Positions 6,837-14,772 of a stretch of DNA of 64,000 nucleotides are shown piece after piece. The notes under the pieces were generated by a model. The model had not been told where the DNA came from, searched no databases, and saw nothing but the letters and a program-made list of their open reading frames with translations. Both the position numbers and the translations under genes were made by a program. Source of the DNA: Brevibacillus_H sp049846925 (GTDB taxonomy: Bacteria; Bacillota; Bacilli; Brevibacillales; Brevibacillaceae); assembly GCF_049846925.1 (NCBI RefSeq), contig NZ_JBNCMT010000005.1, positions 62,001 to 126,000 on the forward strand, given 5' to 3'. Position 1 is the stretch's first letter. Each line of letters opens with the position of its first letter.

Positions 6837-8270
6837 TTATTTTAACAATTGAAGAATCGATTGTGTGATGTGATTTGCTTGAGCAAGCATTGCCTGAGAC
6901 GATTCCAGTACTATTTTATTACTTGCTAATTTTGCAGTTTCTTTTGGTATATCGGCATCTCTTATCTGTGATTCAGTAGCAGTAAGATTACTATTATAAT
7001 TCAATACATTATTAGAAATATGTTCTAACGCATTTTGATACGCACCGAATTTAGATCGCTCGGATGAGACTTTTTCAAGAGCCTGATCCACTTTTTCTAT
7101 CGCCGCTTCCGCTTTATCTATTGGATCAACAACTATATCATCAATTCCGAGATTTTTTGTCCTAGCATCAAACAATTGAACGGTAAATAAATCTCCACTA
7201 TTCGGTCCAACCTGCAGATGAAGTGGTTGCATAGGTAGTTCTACCTGACCAAAACCTGAATCCTTTACAATGGCATCTGATAGCCCAGGTGAAATATTAG
7301 AAGCAATGTCTGATGCTGTCGCCGGAATAAAAATCTTTTGTGCAAATTCATCGTACGCACTTGAATAGGAAAAGGTATTGGATGAGCCTTGTAAATCAAT
7401 TCCAAATACATAGGAATATATATTATCAGCATCTAAAGCAGCCTTTACATTCGATTCCGTTACACCGACGCTCTCATTATTTGTATCTGTCAGGACGACA
7501 AATATCTTTTTTGAACCGGGATCATACCCAAGTGTTGATCCTTGTGATCCGCTGGGAGCGTAATCAATGATATGTTGATACGGAGTTGATCCACCAGGAG
7601 TAGCCATGTGTACAGTGGATAGATGATTCTGGATCGCAGCGATGTCATTCGTAAGTGGAAGATTTCGGCCGGGATGTACTGTGCTTACGGTACCTACCCT
7701 CACGTCCCCGTATGATGATAAAGTGCTTACAAAGTTTGAAATACCCGCTGTCACTTCATCTATCTCTTCTTGCATCGTCCCCGAATCGTCAATCAAGAAA
7801 ATAATGTCAGCTTTTTGCCCGCTTGAAGAGCCACCGCTCCCCTCGATGGATGGTGGCACCAATAACTTTATTTCATTAAATTCGGTATTATTTGCTATGT
7901 CGTTAATACTATTCTTGATTTGATCAATTTCTTTCTGAATTGCTTGTCTGTCACCAGGGGTTAAGGTTCCATTTGCAGCCTGTATTGTTAATTCTCTCAT
8001 TCTTTGTAGCAATGGATTTTCGATTTGAGCTAATCCACCCTCAGCCGTTTGTAATAAAGAAATCCCATCCTGTACATTTCTCTCCGCTTGTTCCAGTCCG
8101 CGAATCTGGGCCCTCATTTTTTCAGAGATTCCCAGTCCTGCTGCATTATCAGCTGCCTGATTAATTGCTAGCCCTGATGACAGTTTTTTGGTTGAACTAG
8201 CAATTTCTTTATTATTATTTTTCATACTGTTGTATGTATTCAGTGCGGAAATGTTATGATTAATCCTCAT
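6837..8270 (-). CDS. Flagellin with a von Willebrand factor A domain in its variable region
   Basis: The 477-residue protein has intact flagellin ends: residues 1-135 (MRINHNISALNTYNSM, AADNAAGLGISEKMR) and about 385-477 (ATESQIRDADI, ESSQAMLAQANHITQSILQLLK), the D0/D1 helices that pack in the filament core. Between them, after a Gly/Ser linker (143-151), residues about 153-345 look like a vWA domain: strand IIFLI then D161-x-S163-x-T165, GGST with T229, and FVVLTD with D262, together a complete MIDAS metal site with Thr for the last Ser. vWA domains commonly bind protein ligands through a divalent metal. The ATG behind AAGAGGTG is preferred to the GTG inside the SD. The gene has a sigma-A-like promoter and lies downstream of fliT. 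It would put a vWA fold on the filament surface. Confidence 0.9.
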   Translation of the reverse strand: MRINHNISALNTYNSMKNNNKEIASSTKKLSSGLAINQAADNAAGLGISEKMRAQIRGLEQAERNVQDGISLLQTAEGGLAQIENPLLQRMRELTIQAANGTLTPGDRQAIQKEIDQIKNSINDIANNTEFNEIKLLVPPSIEGSGGSSSGQKADIIFLIDDSGTMQEEIDEVTAGISNFVSTLSSYGDVRVGTVSTVHPGRNLPLTNDIAAIQNHLSTVHMATPGGSTPYQHIIDYAPSGSQGSTLGYDPGSKKIFVVLTDTNNESVGVTESNVKAALDADNIYSYVFGIDLQGSSNTFSYSSAYDEFAQKIFIPATASDIASNISPGLSDAIVKDSGFGQVELPMQPLHLQVGPNSGDLFTVQLFDARTKNLGIDDIVVDPIDKAEAAIEKVDQALEKVSSERSKFGAYQNALEHISNNVLNYNSNLTATESQIRDADIPKETAKLASNKIVLESSQAMLAQANHITQSILQLLK

Positions 8271-8290
8271 ACTCGACACCTCTTATTAAC

Positions 8291-8319
8291 ACTATAGATA
8301 TTTAATTCGATTTTGTTAA
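8291..8319 (-). promoter_or_regulatory. Sigma-A-like promoter of the vWA flagellin gene
   Basis: On the minus strand TTAACA (8314-8319), a 17-base spacer, then TATAGT (8291-8296) lies about 20 bases upstream of the ATG. No GCCGATAT-type sigma-D element was found here, unlike hag and flaG, and the short leader lacks an AAGGA hairpin. Confidence 0.55.
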
Positions 8320-8354
8320 TAATTAGTCCTGTTACTCAAAAGAAAGAAAAGAAC

Positions 8355-8386
8355 AAAAAACGACCAATTACAGAAGTAATTAGTCG
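8355..8386 (-). terminator. Terminator of the flaG-fliD-fliS-fliT operon
   Basis: An 11-bp inverted repeat (8361-8371 / 8376-8386, one mismatch) with a 4-base loop is followed on the minus strand by six Ts. It separates fliT from the vWA flagellin promoter. Confidence 0.85.
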
Positions 8387-8400
8387 CTTTTTAACAATAA

Positions 8401-8763
8401 CTATTTTTTTGTGTCAAAAAAGGCTCCATACGCCGTATATCCAGAAGATCCATACTGTCTATTCATGTTTTTCGTCTGGTTTAGCTTCTGAATATTCTTT
8501 TCCAATACTTGTTTTTTGTGATCCATTGATTGTTTAATTTCTGATTCTAATTGTAATATCTTTTCCCCGAATAGGTTTCTAAGAGTAGGTTCTAGGTGAT
8601 TGTCTTTATCGAGTAAACTTTGAATTTTGTTCATAATTTCCTGTCGTTGTTGAAGAATCTCTAACCAATCTTCAGGCTCTGTATCATCCTGCGTTACTTT
8701 CTCTTTTAATAAATTGGTGATCAGCAGTAGTTCTTCCAGTAATGTTTCTATTACTGTTTTCAT
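8401..8763 (-). CDS. fliT: FliT-like flagellar export chaperone
   Basis: This 120-residue protein is largely helical (LLEELLLITNLLKEKV, WLEILQQRQEIMNKIQSLL, ILQLESEIKQSMDHKKQVLEKNIQKL) and follows fliS, the usual place of fliT. FliT proteins keep the filament cap protein FliD soluble before export. The C-terminus (about 95-120) is Gly/Tyr/Ser-rich and probably disordered. Sequence similarity among FliT proteins is low, so the call rests mainly on position, size and helical pattern. Confidence 0.75.
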   Translation of the reverse strand: MKTVIETLLEELLLITNLLKEKVTQDDTEPEDWLEILQQRQEIMNKIQSLLDKDNHLEPTLRNLFGEKILQLESEIKQSMDHKKQVLEKNIQKLNQTKNMNRQYGSSGYTAYGAFFDTKK

Positions 8764-8829
8764 AGTGTACCTACCTTTATTATGACTACTTCATTAAAAA
8801 GTAAAGGTCTATGATACTAGTGAAGACTT

Positions 8830-9204
8830 TTACATATTTTTTGCTATCAACATAGCCTCTTTCCAAGTGTCACGAAACTGGACAAACAATCCTTCGACTT
8901 CCTCAAGAATAACAATATCCTTTTTAACATTTGCCTCAATCATTCGTCTTAGCATATATTCATATAAACTCAGAAATTGCTCTGCAATCGGATAATTATG
9001 ATCTAAAGTAACAATTAATTCGTTTAGTATGGACTGTACTCGTAGATTAAATTGGCTAGCCTTGTCAAAATTTTTCTCTTGAATTGCTGTCCTCGTTTGC
9101 TTAATGAATTTTATCGCACCACTGTACAACATCAATATTAACTCTTGAGGAGACGCTGTATTTACCTGGTTGTTTTGATATGTTTGCGCAGCATTATTTA
9201 TCAC
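8830..9204 (-). CDS. fliS: FliS flagellin export chaperone
   Basis: The 124-residue protein carries FliS hallmarks: AAQTYQNNQVNTASPQELILMLYSGAIKF at the N-terminus and four-helix bundle segments after it. FliS binds the C-terminal D0 region of flagellin and prevents premature assembly; in Bacillus it also acts with FliW and CsrA. The start codon is GTG, with AGAGGTGA about 6 bases before it. It is placed between fliD and fliT. It may have to serve two flagellins here, Hag and the vWA form, whose C-terminal helices both look intact. Confidence 0.96.
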   Translation of the reverse strand: MINNAAQTYQNNQVNTASPQELILMLYSGAIKFIKQTRTAIQEKNFDKASQFNLRVQSILNELIVTLDHNYPIAEQFLSLYEYMLRRMIEANVKKDIVILEEVEGLFVQFRDTWKEAMLIAKNM

Positions 9205-9226
9205 ACAAAATCACCTCTAATTTACG

Positions 9227-10750
9227 TTAGCCAGCAAATTGTTGAGTAAGCCATGCGGATTGAGAATTAGCCTGATTAATCGCTCTTTCCATAGCAGCGA
9301 ATTGTCTATAATAGCGGCTTTCAATGTCTTCAAGCCGATCCTCTAAACGTCCAATTTGCTTATTCATATTTCGAGTCATTCTTCCAAAATAGTAATAATC
9401 TGCGGTATCAGAATCGTAAGCGGAGCCTGCCTTATCAGTTAACTTTTCAATTGAATCGTTTAACCGATCATACATACGTTTCGCAATACCTGTTTCACCA
9501 AATTCAGACCCACCGTCTGAACTGTCGTACGAATGAGTGAAAATCTTCATGACATCTTCTGGGTTGCTTCGAATTTTTTCCCTTAATTTAGTTTCATCAA
9601 TGTATAGTTTCCCATTTTCTCTGTAGTTAAAAGAAGCCATTTTATCACTTGCTTGGGCGGTTGTAATACCAATTTCAGAAAGTGTATCTAATTTGGAATT
9701 AACATCTGGCCCCTGAATTGCAGAGTATGAATCCAATCGCAATCCAGACATCACGCCTGACAAGATAGTGTCTCTTCTAATAAGCCCACTTTTTGCTTTC
9801 TCTTCCCATAACTCGATTTGTTTTTCTGACATATCCTTTTTCTCTTCATCCAGCAGTGGCTGGTAATTCCGATTATACGTCTCACTCAATTTACCATTCA
9901 CTGTCTCAATCAAGCTGTTATACTTGTCAACAAATTTCTTTATTGTCTCAAAAACCGCGTCCTCATCCGGTTTCACCTTTACATTAACCGTTGTTGCCGA
10001 TACTTGTTTGGCTGTAAAAGTAATATTATCAAAAGAAAATGTATTACTGTCAAATTCATAGGATTGTCCGTTAATATCTACTTTTAGTTTTTGACCATCA
10101 GTACCGTTTTGGGTTGAAAGAATTGTACCATCTGTACCAATCCCAAGATTATTAGCTCCAGTTGACCATACCTTAATCGAACTGGATGTCCCTTTTGCAG
10201 TCGAAGTAAAGGTAATTTGTCCATTCGTATATGCAGCAGTAGCCCCTGAAGCAGATGAGACATCATTTATTTTCGTTATCATCGATTTAATCGTGTCTGT
10301 TGCCAAAACATCAACTGTCTTCGTTCCAGTACCTGTTTGAATATTTAACGTAAAAGCAGTACCAACCTCTGTATTCTCATTAGCAAGTGCATTATTGAAT
10401 ATTACTGTAGAGGGGTTAGAAGGTGTCGCCAATCCTGTAACCTTTATATTGTAATCAGACAAATTGGCATTTCCCGTACTAACAACGGATACAATTGAAT
10501 CCATGTCAGAAACTGCCTTTTCTTTTAGAAATGTCCCCTGAAGACGCATTGAGCTGAGAACATTATCACGAAAGTCGAGCAATTGACGGTTCATTTCCCG
10601 ATAAGCGTCGCGTCTCCACATTTCCTGCTGTCTATTACGTAGTAATTTATCCAATGGGGCTCTTTGGGCTTTCATTAAGTCTTTTACCATTGTGTCTGTA
10701 TCCATACCAGACGCCAAACCAGATATGCGCATACTATTGATGGTTGTCAT
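9227..10750 (-). CDS. fliD: FliD filament cap protein (HAP2)
   Basis: The 507-residue protein begins MTTINSMRISGLASGMDTDTMVKDLM, the standard FliD N-terminus, and has the C-terminal FliD domain (about 260-507) ending in a helix with MERAINQANSQSAWLTQQF. FliD caps the growing filament and folds incoming flagellin. The ATG (10750) is preferred over a TTG three codons upstream because AGGAG lies 9 bases from it and abuts the TTG. The middle part (about 150-230) is Thr/Ser/Gly-rich and variable, as usual for the exposed domain. It follows flaG by 12 bases in one operon. Confidence 0.96.
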   Translation of the reverse strand: MTTINSMRISGLASGMDTDTMVKDLMKAQRAPLDKLLRNRQQEMWRRDAYREMNRQLLDFRDNVLSSMRLQGTFLKEKAVSDMDSIVSVVSTGNANLSDYNIKVTGLATPSNPSTVIFNNALANENTEVGTAFTLNIQTGTGTKTVDVLATDTIKSMITKINDVSSASGATAAYTNGQITFTSTAKGTSSSIKVWSTGANNLGIGTDGTILSTQNGTDGQKLKVDINGQSYEFDSNTFSFDNITFTAKQVSATTVNVKVKPDEDAVFETIKKFVDKYNSLIETVNGKLSETYNRNYQPLLDEEKKDMSEKQIELWEEKAKSGLIRRDTILSGVMSGLRLDSYSAIQGPDVNSKLDTLSEIGITTAQASDKMASFNYRENGKLYIDETKLREKIRSNPEDVMKIFTHSYDSSDGGSEFGETGIAKRMYDRLNDSIEKLTDKAGSAYDSDTADYYYFGRMTRNMNKQIGRLEDRLEDIESRYYRQFAAMERAINQANSQSAWLTQQFAG

Positions 10751-10762
10751 TTCACTCAACTC

Positions 10763-11137
10763 CTACCTTTTTTCGTCAATTAGAATCCCGATCATTTCAT
10801 GCATTTTTGCAACCATATCCATCATCTTCTTGGAGGGAATCTCCCTAATCACTTGGTTCGTTTGGTCGTCGACAACAGCAACATAATATTCATTTAGTTT
10901 CTCATGCAATTGGAACTTCAAATGGGTGGTACCCGATTGCAGCCATTTGTTCAAGCCTTCCATTTCTTTCTCCAATTCCTTGCGATCCAGGTCCTTACGG
11001 TCGACTTTTGATTCTATTGGTGCTACTTGATTACTGGTGCTTGTAGCCGTTTGCACGCTCTTTGCTGTGTCTGGAGATAAATTTTTTTCGTAAGAGGTCG
11101 TAATCCTACTGACATTTCCAACAGATTTCAAGTCCAA
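10763..11137 (-). CDS. flaG: FlaG family flagellar protein
   Basis: The protein has the FlaG C-terminal domain (LNKWLQSGTTHLKFQLHEKLNEYYVAVVD, then VIREIPSKKMMDM). FlaG affects filament length in several bacteria. The start chosen is a TTG giving MDLKSVGNV and 124 residues, because a strong GGAGGAG lies 6 bases before it; an in-frame ATG 12 codons upstream (at 11173) has no SD. If the ATG is used the protein has 136 residues. It is the first gene of flaG-fliD-fliS-fliT and has a clear sigma-D promoter. Confidence 0.88.
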   Translation of the reverse strand: MDLKSVGNVSRITTSYEKNLSPDTAKSVQTATSTSNQVAPIESKVDRKDLDRKELEKEMEGLNKWLQSGTTHLKFQLHEKLNEYYVAVVDDQTNQVIREIPSKKMMDMVAKMHEMIGILIDEKR

Positions 11138-11186
11138 GGCAATCTCCTCCAATACTTTTTGTCCGTACTTCATTTGTCTATTATTA

Positions 11187-11214
11187 GTATCGGTGATTGG
11201 AATAGAAATGTTTA
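11187..11214 (-). promoter_or_regulatory. Sigma-D promoter of the flaG operon
   Basis: On the minus strand TAAA (11211-11214), 16 bases, then ACCGATAC (11187-11194) closely match the sigma-D consensus TAAA-N15-GCCGATAT. It lies about 50 bases before the TTG start of flaG and just after the terminator of the legionaminate operon. Confidence 0.75.
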
Positions 11215-11224
11215 ACAGAATAAA

Positions 11225-11262
11225 GATAAGGCTAAGGAACTATAACGAATTCTCCCTTAACC
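11225..11262 (-). terminator. Terminator of the legionaminate operon
   Basis: GGTTAAGGGA and TTCCTTAGCC (minus strand) form a 10-bp stem with two G-U pairs and a 13-base loop, then TTATCTTTATT. The stem overlaps the stop codon of the cytidylyltransferase gene. Confidence 0.6.
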
Positions 11263-11966
11263 TACTCTTTCTTTATTCTTTTATTTAAAATTGTTTCTGC
11301 TACGTAAAAGTCTAACTCTTCGTCTAAATCAAAAGACCGCTCTCTCGGCATAACATAAGCGATAGTATGCTCCGTAAGAAAAGAACCTGATTCTTTAATT
11401 TTTTCCACTTTTGCAACGTAAACTGCACCGTTCAACGAGAAAACATCAGGTAGGTTTTGACGACGTGTTGTGTTGATTTTATCATCAAGTTGAATCGTCT
11501 TCTTCATGCGATTAACCTGATCCAACTCATACATCCAGTAAGGACTTTTATCTTGCTTAACTACTGACACACAGTAACCCTCAATACTATCTGCGCAACA
11601 TTCAATTGCCAGGTCGATATCCTCCACTATTCGTAATGGAGAAGTTGGTTGCAATAATACAACATAGTCAAACCCCGGAAGCAATTCCAATGCATGTAAT
11701 ACAGGTTCAATCCCGGGTGTTGTATCAAGTGCTAATTCCTTTGGTCGTACAAAAGGGACATCACATCCCCATTCCCTAGAAACTGCGATTATTTCTTGAT
11801 CATCAGAAGATAGAATCAGGCGGTCAATATATTTTGATTTCTTCGCTTCTTCAATTGTCCAAGCAATGAGCGGCTTGCCACACAGTTCTCGAATATTTTT
11901 GCGCGGTACACCTTTTGATCCACCACGAGCTGGTATGATAGCTAATACTTTTTTATCTTGGATCAT
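11262..11966 (-). CDS. legF: CMP-nonulosonic acid synthetase (NeuA/LegF/PseF family cytidylyltransferase)
   Basis: A 234-residue cytidylyltransferase with the nucleotide-binding start IIPARGGSKGVPRKN and the LLQPTSPLR and NGAVYVAK motifs. It would activate the finished nine-carbon sugar with CTP to give CMP-legionaminic (or related) acid, the donor for flagellin glycosylation. It is the last gene of the operon and overlaps the ptmE-like gene by 4 bases. NeuA, LegF and PseF cannot be told apart by sequence alone; the presence of legB, legC, legG and legI in the operon favours the legionaminate enzyme. Confidence 0.85.
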   Translation of the reverse strand: MIQDKKVLAIIPARGGSKGVPRKNIRELCGKPLIAWTIEEAKKSKYIDRLILSSDDQEIIAVSREWGCDVPFVRPKELALDTTPGIEPVLHALELLPGFDYVVLLQPTSPLRIVEDIDLAIECCADSIEGYCVSVVKQDKSPYWMYELDQVNRMKKTIQLDDKINTTRRQNLPDVFSLNGAVYVAKVEKIKESGSFLTEHTIAYVMPRERSFDLDEELDFYVAETILNKRIKKE

Positions 11967-13012
11967 CCGAAAACCTCTGGGAATTCGCCATTAGCTTTCT
12001 CGAAATCAGACATACGTCCAATGTCTAGCCAGTATTCACGAATAGGAAATACAGAGACATTCTTCTGGTTATCCACCAGTTTCTCAAAAAGTTTCGGCAT
12101 GTCGTAGAATGAATCTTTTGGAATATCTTGAATACTGTCCGGATTCAACACATATATACCCGCATTGACAAAGTAGCTTACAAGCGGCTTCTCTTCGATA
12201 CGTAACAGTCGATGCTTGTCAATTTTCACTACTCCATACGGCACTTGGAAGTCGTATTCTCTGACACACATCGTTGCTACTGCATGATGTGTAGTATGAA
12301 AGTCCAAGAGTTGCTCAAAGTTGACCTTTGTTAACAGATCTCCATTCATTACGATTAATGGCAGCTGGGGTACCTCTGGCAATAACGTTAACGCTCCCGC
12401 TGTTCCCATCCGTTTTGACTCGTGAATATATCGAATTTCTACACCCCAACGACTGCCATCTCCAAAATAGTCTGTAATCATATCGGAGCGGTAATTTACC
12501 GAAATGTAAAAATGATGAAAACCTTGCTCGATAAAATTAAGCATAATTGTTTCCAACAAGGGTTTATTCCCAACTTTAAGTAAAGGTTTTGGACAATCAT
12601 CCGTAAGAGGAGCTAGTCTAGTCCCTAATCCTCCTGCCATGAGAACAACCCAATTCTCTTTTTTCTTAGGTTGTAGTAAATCGTCCAATATTTCTACTCG
12701 AATGATAGTACCTTCATCATCAACAATAGGAATCTGACGTAAATGCTTGATCTTCATGAGTGCAAGAATGTTTTCTCTAGAATCAAATGGCGTAGCTACA
12801 CTAGGATAAGGATTCATCACAGTAGAAACAGGGTCTGTTAATTGCCTTCCTTTTAGCAGTCCTCGTCTGATATCTCCATCAGTTACTGTTCCAAGTAATC
12901 GACCATCCTGATCTGCAACAAGTACAATTTGAAGCCCACTTGAATCAATCATTTGAATAGCATCAAAAACTGATGTTGATGGCAAAGCTAGAATGTTCTT
13001 CCAATTTATCAT
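11963..13012 (-). CDS. CBS-domain nucleotidyltransferase (PtmE-like)
   Basis: The 349-residue protein joins two CBS domains (about 8-55 and 65-115; GTVTDGDIRRGLL is typical) to a sugar-1-phosphate nucleotidyltransferase domain (about 121-345) with the signature VLMAGGLGTRLAPLTDDCPKP. In Campylobacter jejuni the protein of this architecture, PtmE, is a glucosamine-1-phosphate guanylyltransferase that starts the GDP-sugar route to legionaminic acid. The ATG at 13012 has GGGAGG 7 bases upstream; a TTG two codons earlier is too close to it. The gene sits two bases after the neuD-like stop and overlaps the cytidylyltransferase. CBS domains suggest adenine-nucleotide regulation; this is inference. 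Confidence 0.82.
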   Translation of the reverse strand: MINWKNILALPSTSVFDAIQMIDSSGLQIVLVADQDGRLLGTVTDGDIRRGLLKGRQLTDPVSTVMNPYPSVATPFDSRENILALMKIKHLRQIPIVDDEGTIIRVEILDDLLQPKKKENWVVLMAGGLGTRLAPLTDDCPKPLLKVGNKPLLETIMLNFIEQGFHHFYISVNYRSDMITDYFGDGSRWGVEIRYIHESKRMGTAGALTLLPEVPQLPLIVMNGDLLTKVNFEQLLDFHTTHHAVATMCVREYDFQVPYGVVKIDKHRLLRIEEKPLVSYFVNAGIYVLNPDSIQDIPKDSFYDMPKLFEKLVDNQKNVSVFPIREYWLDIGRMSDFEKANGEFPEVFG

Positions 13013-13014
13013 CG

Positions 13015-13641
13015 TCAAACCTCCCTTGCTGGAACTCCAATTACTGTTGCCCCATCAGGAACATCTCGCACAACAACCGCTCCTGCACCTACCACACAAT
13101 CATTCCCTATGTTAATTCCCTGAATGACAGTTGCACCAGTTCCAATATGAACCATATCACCGACATGAACATTCCCCGAAAGTACAACACCAGGTGCCAG
13201 ATGAACATGATTTCCAATCACACAATCATGATCAATCGATGCCCTGGTATTAACAATTACGTTTTCTCCCATGAATACATCAGTTTGTACAATAGCACCT
13301 GCCATTATCTGAATCCCTTCCTGATGTGATAATGTGCTTGAAATAATTGCTGATGGATGAATGATATCGGCGAATGAGTAACCTCTTTCTTTAAAAAAGT
13401 GAAAAAGTTGACGTCTTTTTAATGGTTGAGATACAGAACCAATTCCATTTACCAAAAGTATTTCATCAGGAGGATAATCGAACACTGCTTCATCTGAATT
13501 GAAAATGCAAATATGGCCCAATTTTGAAATTGTAGCTTTAGGATCAACAATACCTATTACTTTCTGATTTTGTAATCGTAGCACTTCCAATAGAACTTTC
13601 GAATGGCCTCCACCAGCAAGTATCAAAATTGGCTTAGTCAT
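13015..13641 (-). CDS. NeuD/PglD family sugar acyltransferase
   Basis: The 208-residue protein has an N-terminal nucleotide-sugar-binding fold (ILILAGGGHSKVLLEVLR) and a C-terminal left-handed beta-helix of hexapeptide repeats (about 95-200; GENVIVNTRASIDHDCVIGNHVHL), with the catalytic His in the ASIDHDC loop and a C-terminal VIGVPAREV. In legionaminate pathways an enzyme of this kind (LegH type) acetylates the 4-amino group; NeuD in sialate pathways O-acetylates. Its place between legI and ptmE supports N-acetylation of the 4-amino sugar made by LegB and LegC. It overlaps legI by 4 bases. Confidence 0.82.
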   Translation of the reverse strand: MTKPILILAGGGHSKVLLEVLRLQNQKVIGIVDPKATISKLGHICIFNSDEAVFDYPPDEILLVNGIGSVSQPLKRRQLFHFFKERGYSFADIIHPSAIISSTLSHQEGIQIMAGAIVQTDVFMGENVIVNTRASIDHDCVIGNHVHLAPGVVLSGNVHVGDMVHIGTGATVIQGINIGNDCVVGAGAVVVRDVPDGATVIGVPAREV

Positions 13642-14732
13642 TCTTCGATCACATCATCTTGATCATAGTCTTTCTGTGCTTCCCTGCCTAAATAATCCCA
13701 ATAATTTATTGGAGATATTCCTCTAGTTGTGCGTTTCGAAGTAAGATTCTCTTCCGAAAACCTTTCTCCTTTTTTTATTGACCTAGCCGCCACTAGATAC
13801 TTTCGAACAACATCCTTATTTTTCTTTTCTGATTCTGTAGGGAATTTTACATAAGTACCTAGTGCTTGTTCTACTTGCCTAATTGAGTCAATCATTTGTT
13901 TAAGATTATCCGGCTCTAATGATGCCTGATGATCGGGACCAGGCAGTGTGCGGTCGAGAGTAAAGTGCTTTTCAATAATAGCTGCACCCCTAGCCACAGC
14001 AGCAATTGGTACGCATATCCCTTCTGTATGATCGGATAGCCCTACAGGCAATTGGAATGCATAGCGCAAAGTATCCATCACTTGTAAATTAACTTCATTG
14101 TATGGAGTTGGATATTCTGAAGTACAGTGCAAAAGATTAACGTATTCTTTCAAAGCTGCTTGTCCCTCGAAAGAACTATATGCACTTTGAAACTCGTCAA
14201 AGGAAGGGGGTTTTCCGCTATCTGCTTGAATCAAACCATATGCAATGACTCCCAATGCTAACTCGATATCAGCTAATGTGCTCATCCCGGTAGATAATAT
14301 CATCTTTTTTTTTCTTCTTGCTATTTGTAACAACAGAGGTGCGTTGGTGATTTCTCCAGAAGGTATTTTTATTATCGGAATATTCAATGATTCTATAAGT
14401 AATTCAGCACTTTCCATATCGAACGGTGTGGATAGAAACTGTATTCCAACACGTTTACAATGTTCAATCAATAAATTATGAGCATTTTGATCCAATTCAA
14501 AGTTTTTTAGCATTTCATACTGAGTTTGCTCTGATTGGGTGGTTTTTAGTTGATATTCCGCCTTAAAAGCATTTTTTGTAACTAACTCTTTTGCTTTAAA
14601 GGTTTGAAATTTGACTGCATCTGCACCAGCTTTTTTAGCAGCATCGATCAGTTGAAAAGCCATATCTATTGATCCATTATGGTTGACGCCTGCTTCTGCA
14701 ATAATGTAGGTTCTCTTTGTTTTATTTCTCAT
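13638..14732 (-). CDS. legI: N,N'-diacetyllegionaminic acid synthase (NeuB/LegI family)
   Basis: The 364-residue protein has a NeuB TIM barrel (about 8-275; IIAEAGVNHNGSIDMAF, DAVKFQTF, STGMSTLADIE, LHCTSEYPTP, SDHTEG, KHFTLDR) and a C-terminal SAF/antifreeze-like domain (about 310-360, KKGERFSEENLTSKR). It condenses a six-carbon 2,4-diamino sugar with phosphoenolpyruvate to give the nonulosonic acid. AGGAG lies 9 bases from the ATG. LegI, NeuB and PseI are close relatives; gene context favours legionaminate. It overlaps the NeuD-like gene by 4 bases. Confidence 0.9.
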   Translation of the reverse strand: MRNKTKRTYIIAEAGVNHNGSIDMAFQLIDAAKKAGADAVKFQTFKAKELVTKNAFKAEYQLKTTQSEQTQYEMLKNFELDQNAHNLLIEHCKRVGIQFLSTPFDMESAELLIESLNIPIIKIPSGEITNAPLLLQIARRKKKMILSTGMSTLADIELALGVIAYGLIQADSGKPPSFDEFQSAYSSFEGQAALKEYVNLLHCTSEYPTPYNEVNLQVMDTLRYAFQLPVGLSDHTEGICVPIAAVARGAAIIEKHFTLDRTLPGPDHQASLEPDNLKQMIDSIRQVEQALGTYVKFPTESEKKNKDVVRKYLVAARSIKKGERFSEENLTSKRTTRGISPINYWDYLGREAQKDYDQDDVIEE

Positions 14733-14772
14733 ATACTTTCTCCTAACAAAAATTCCTTATCTTTATTGCGAT

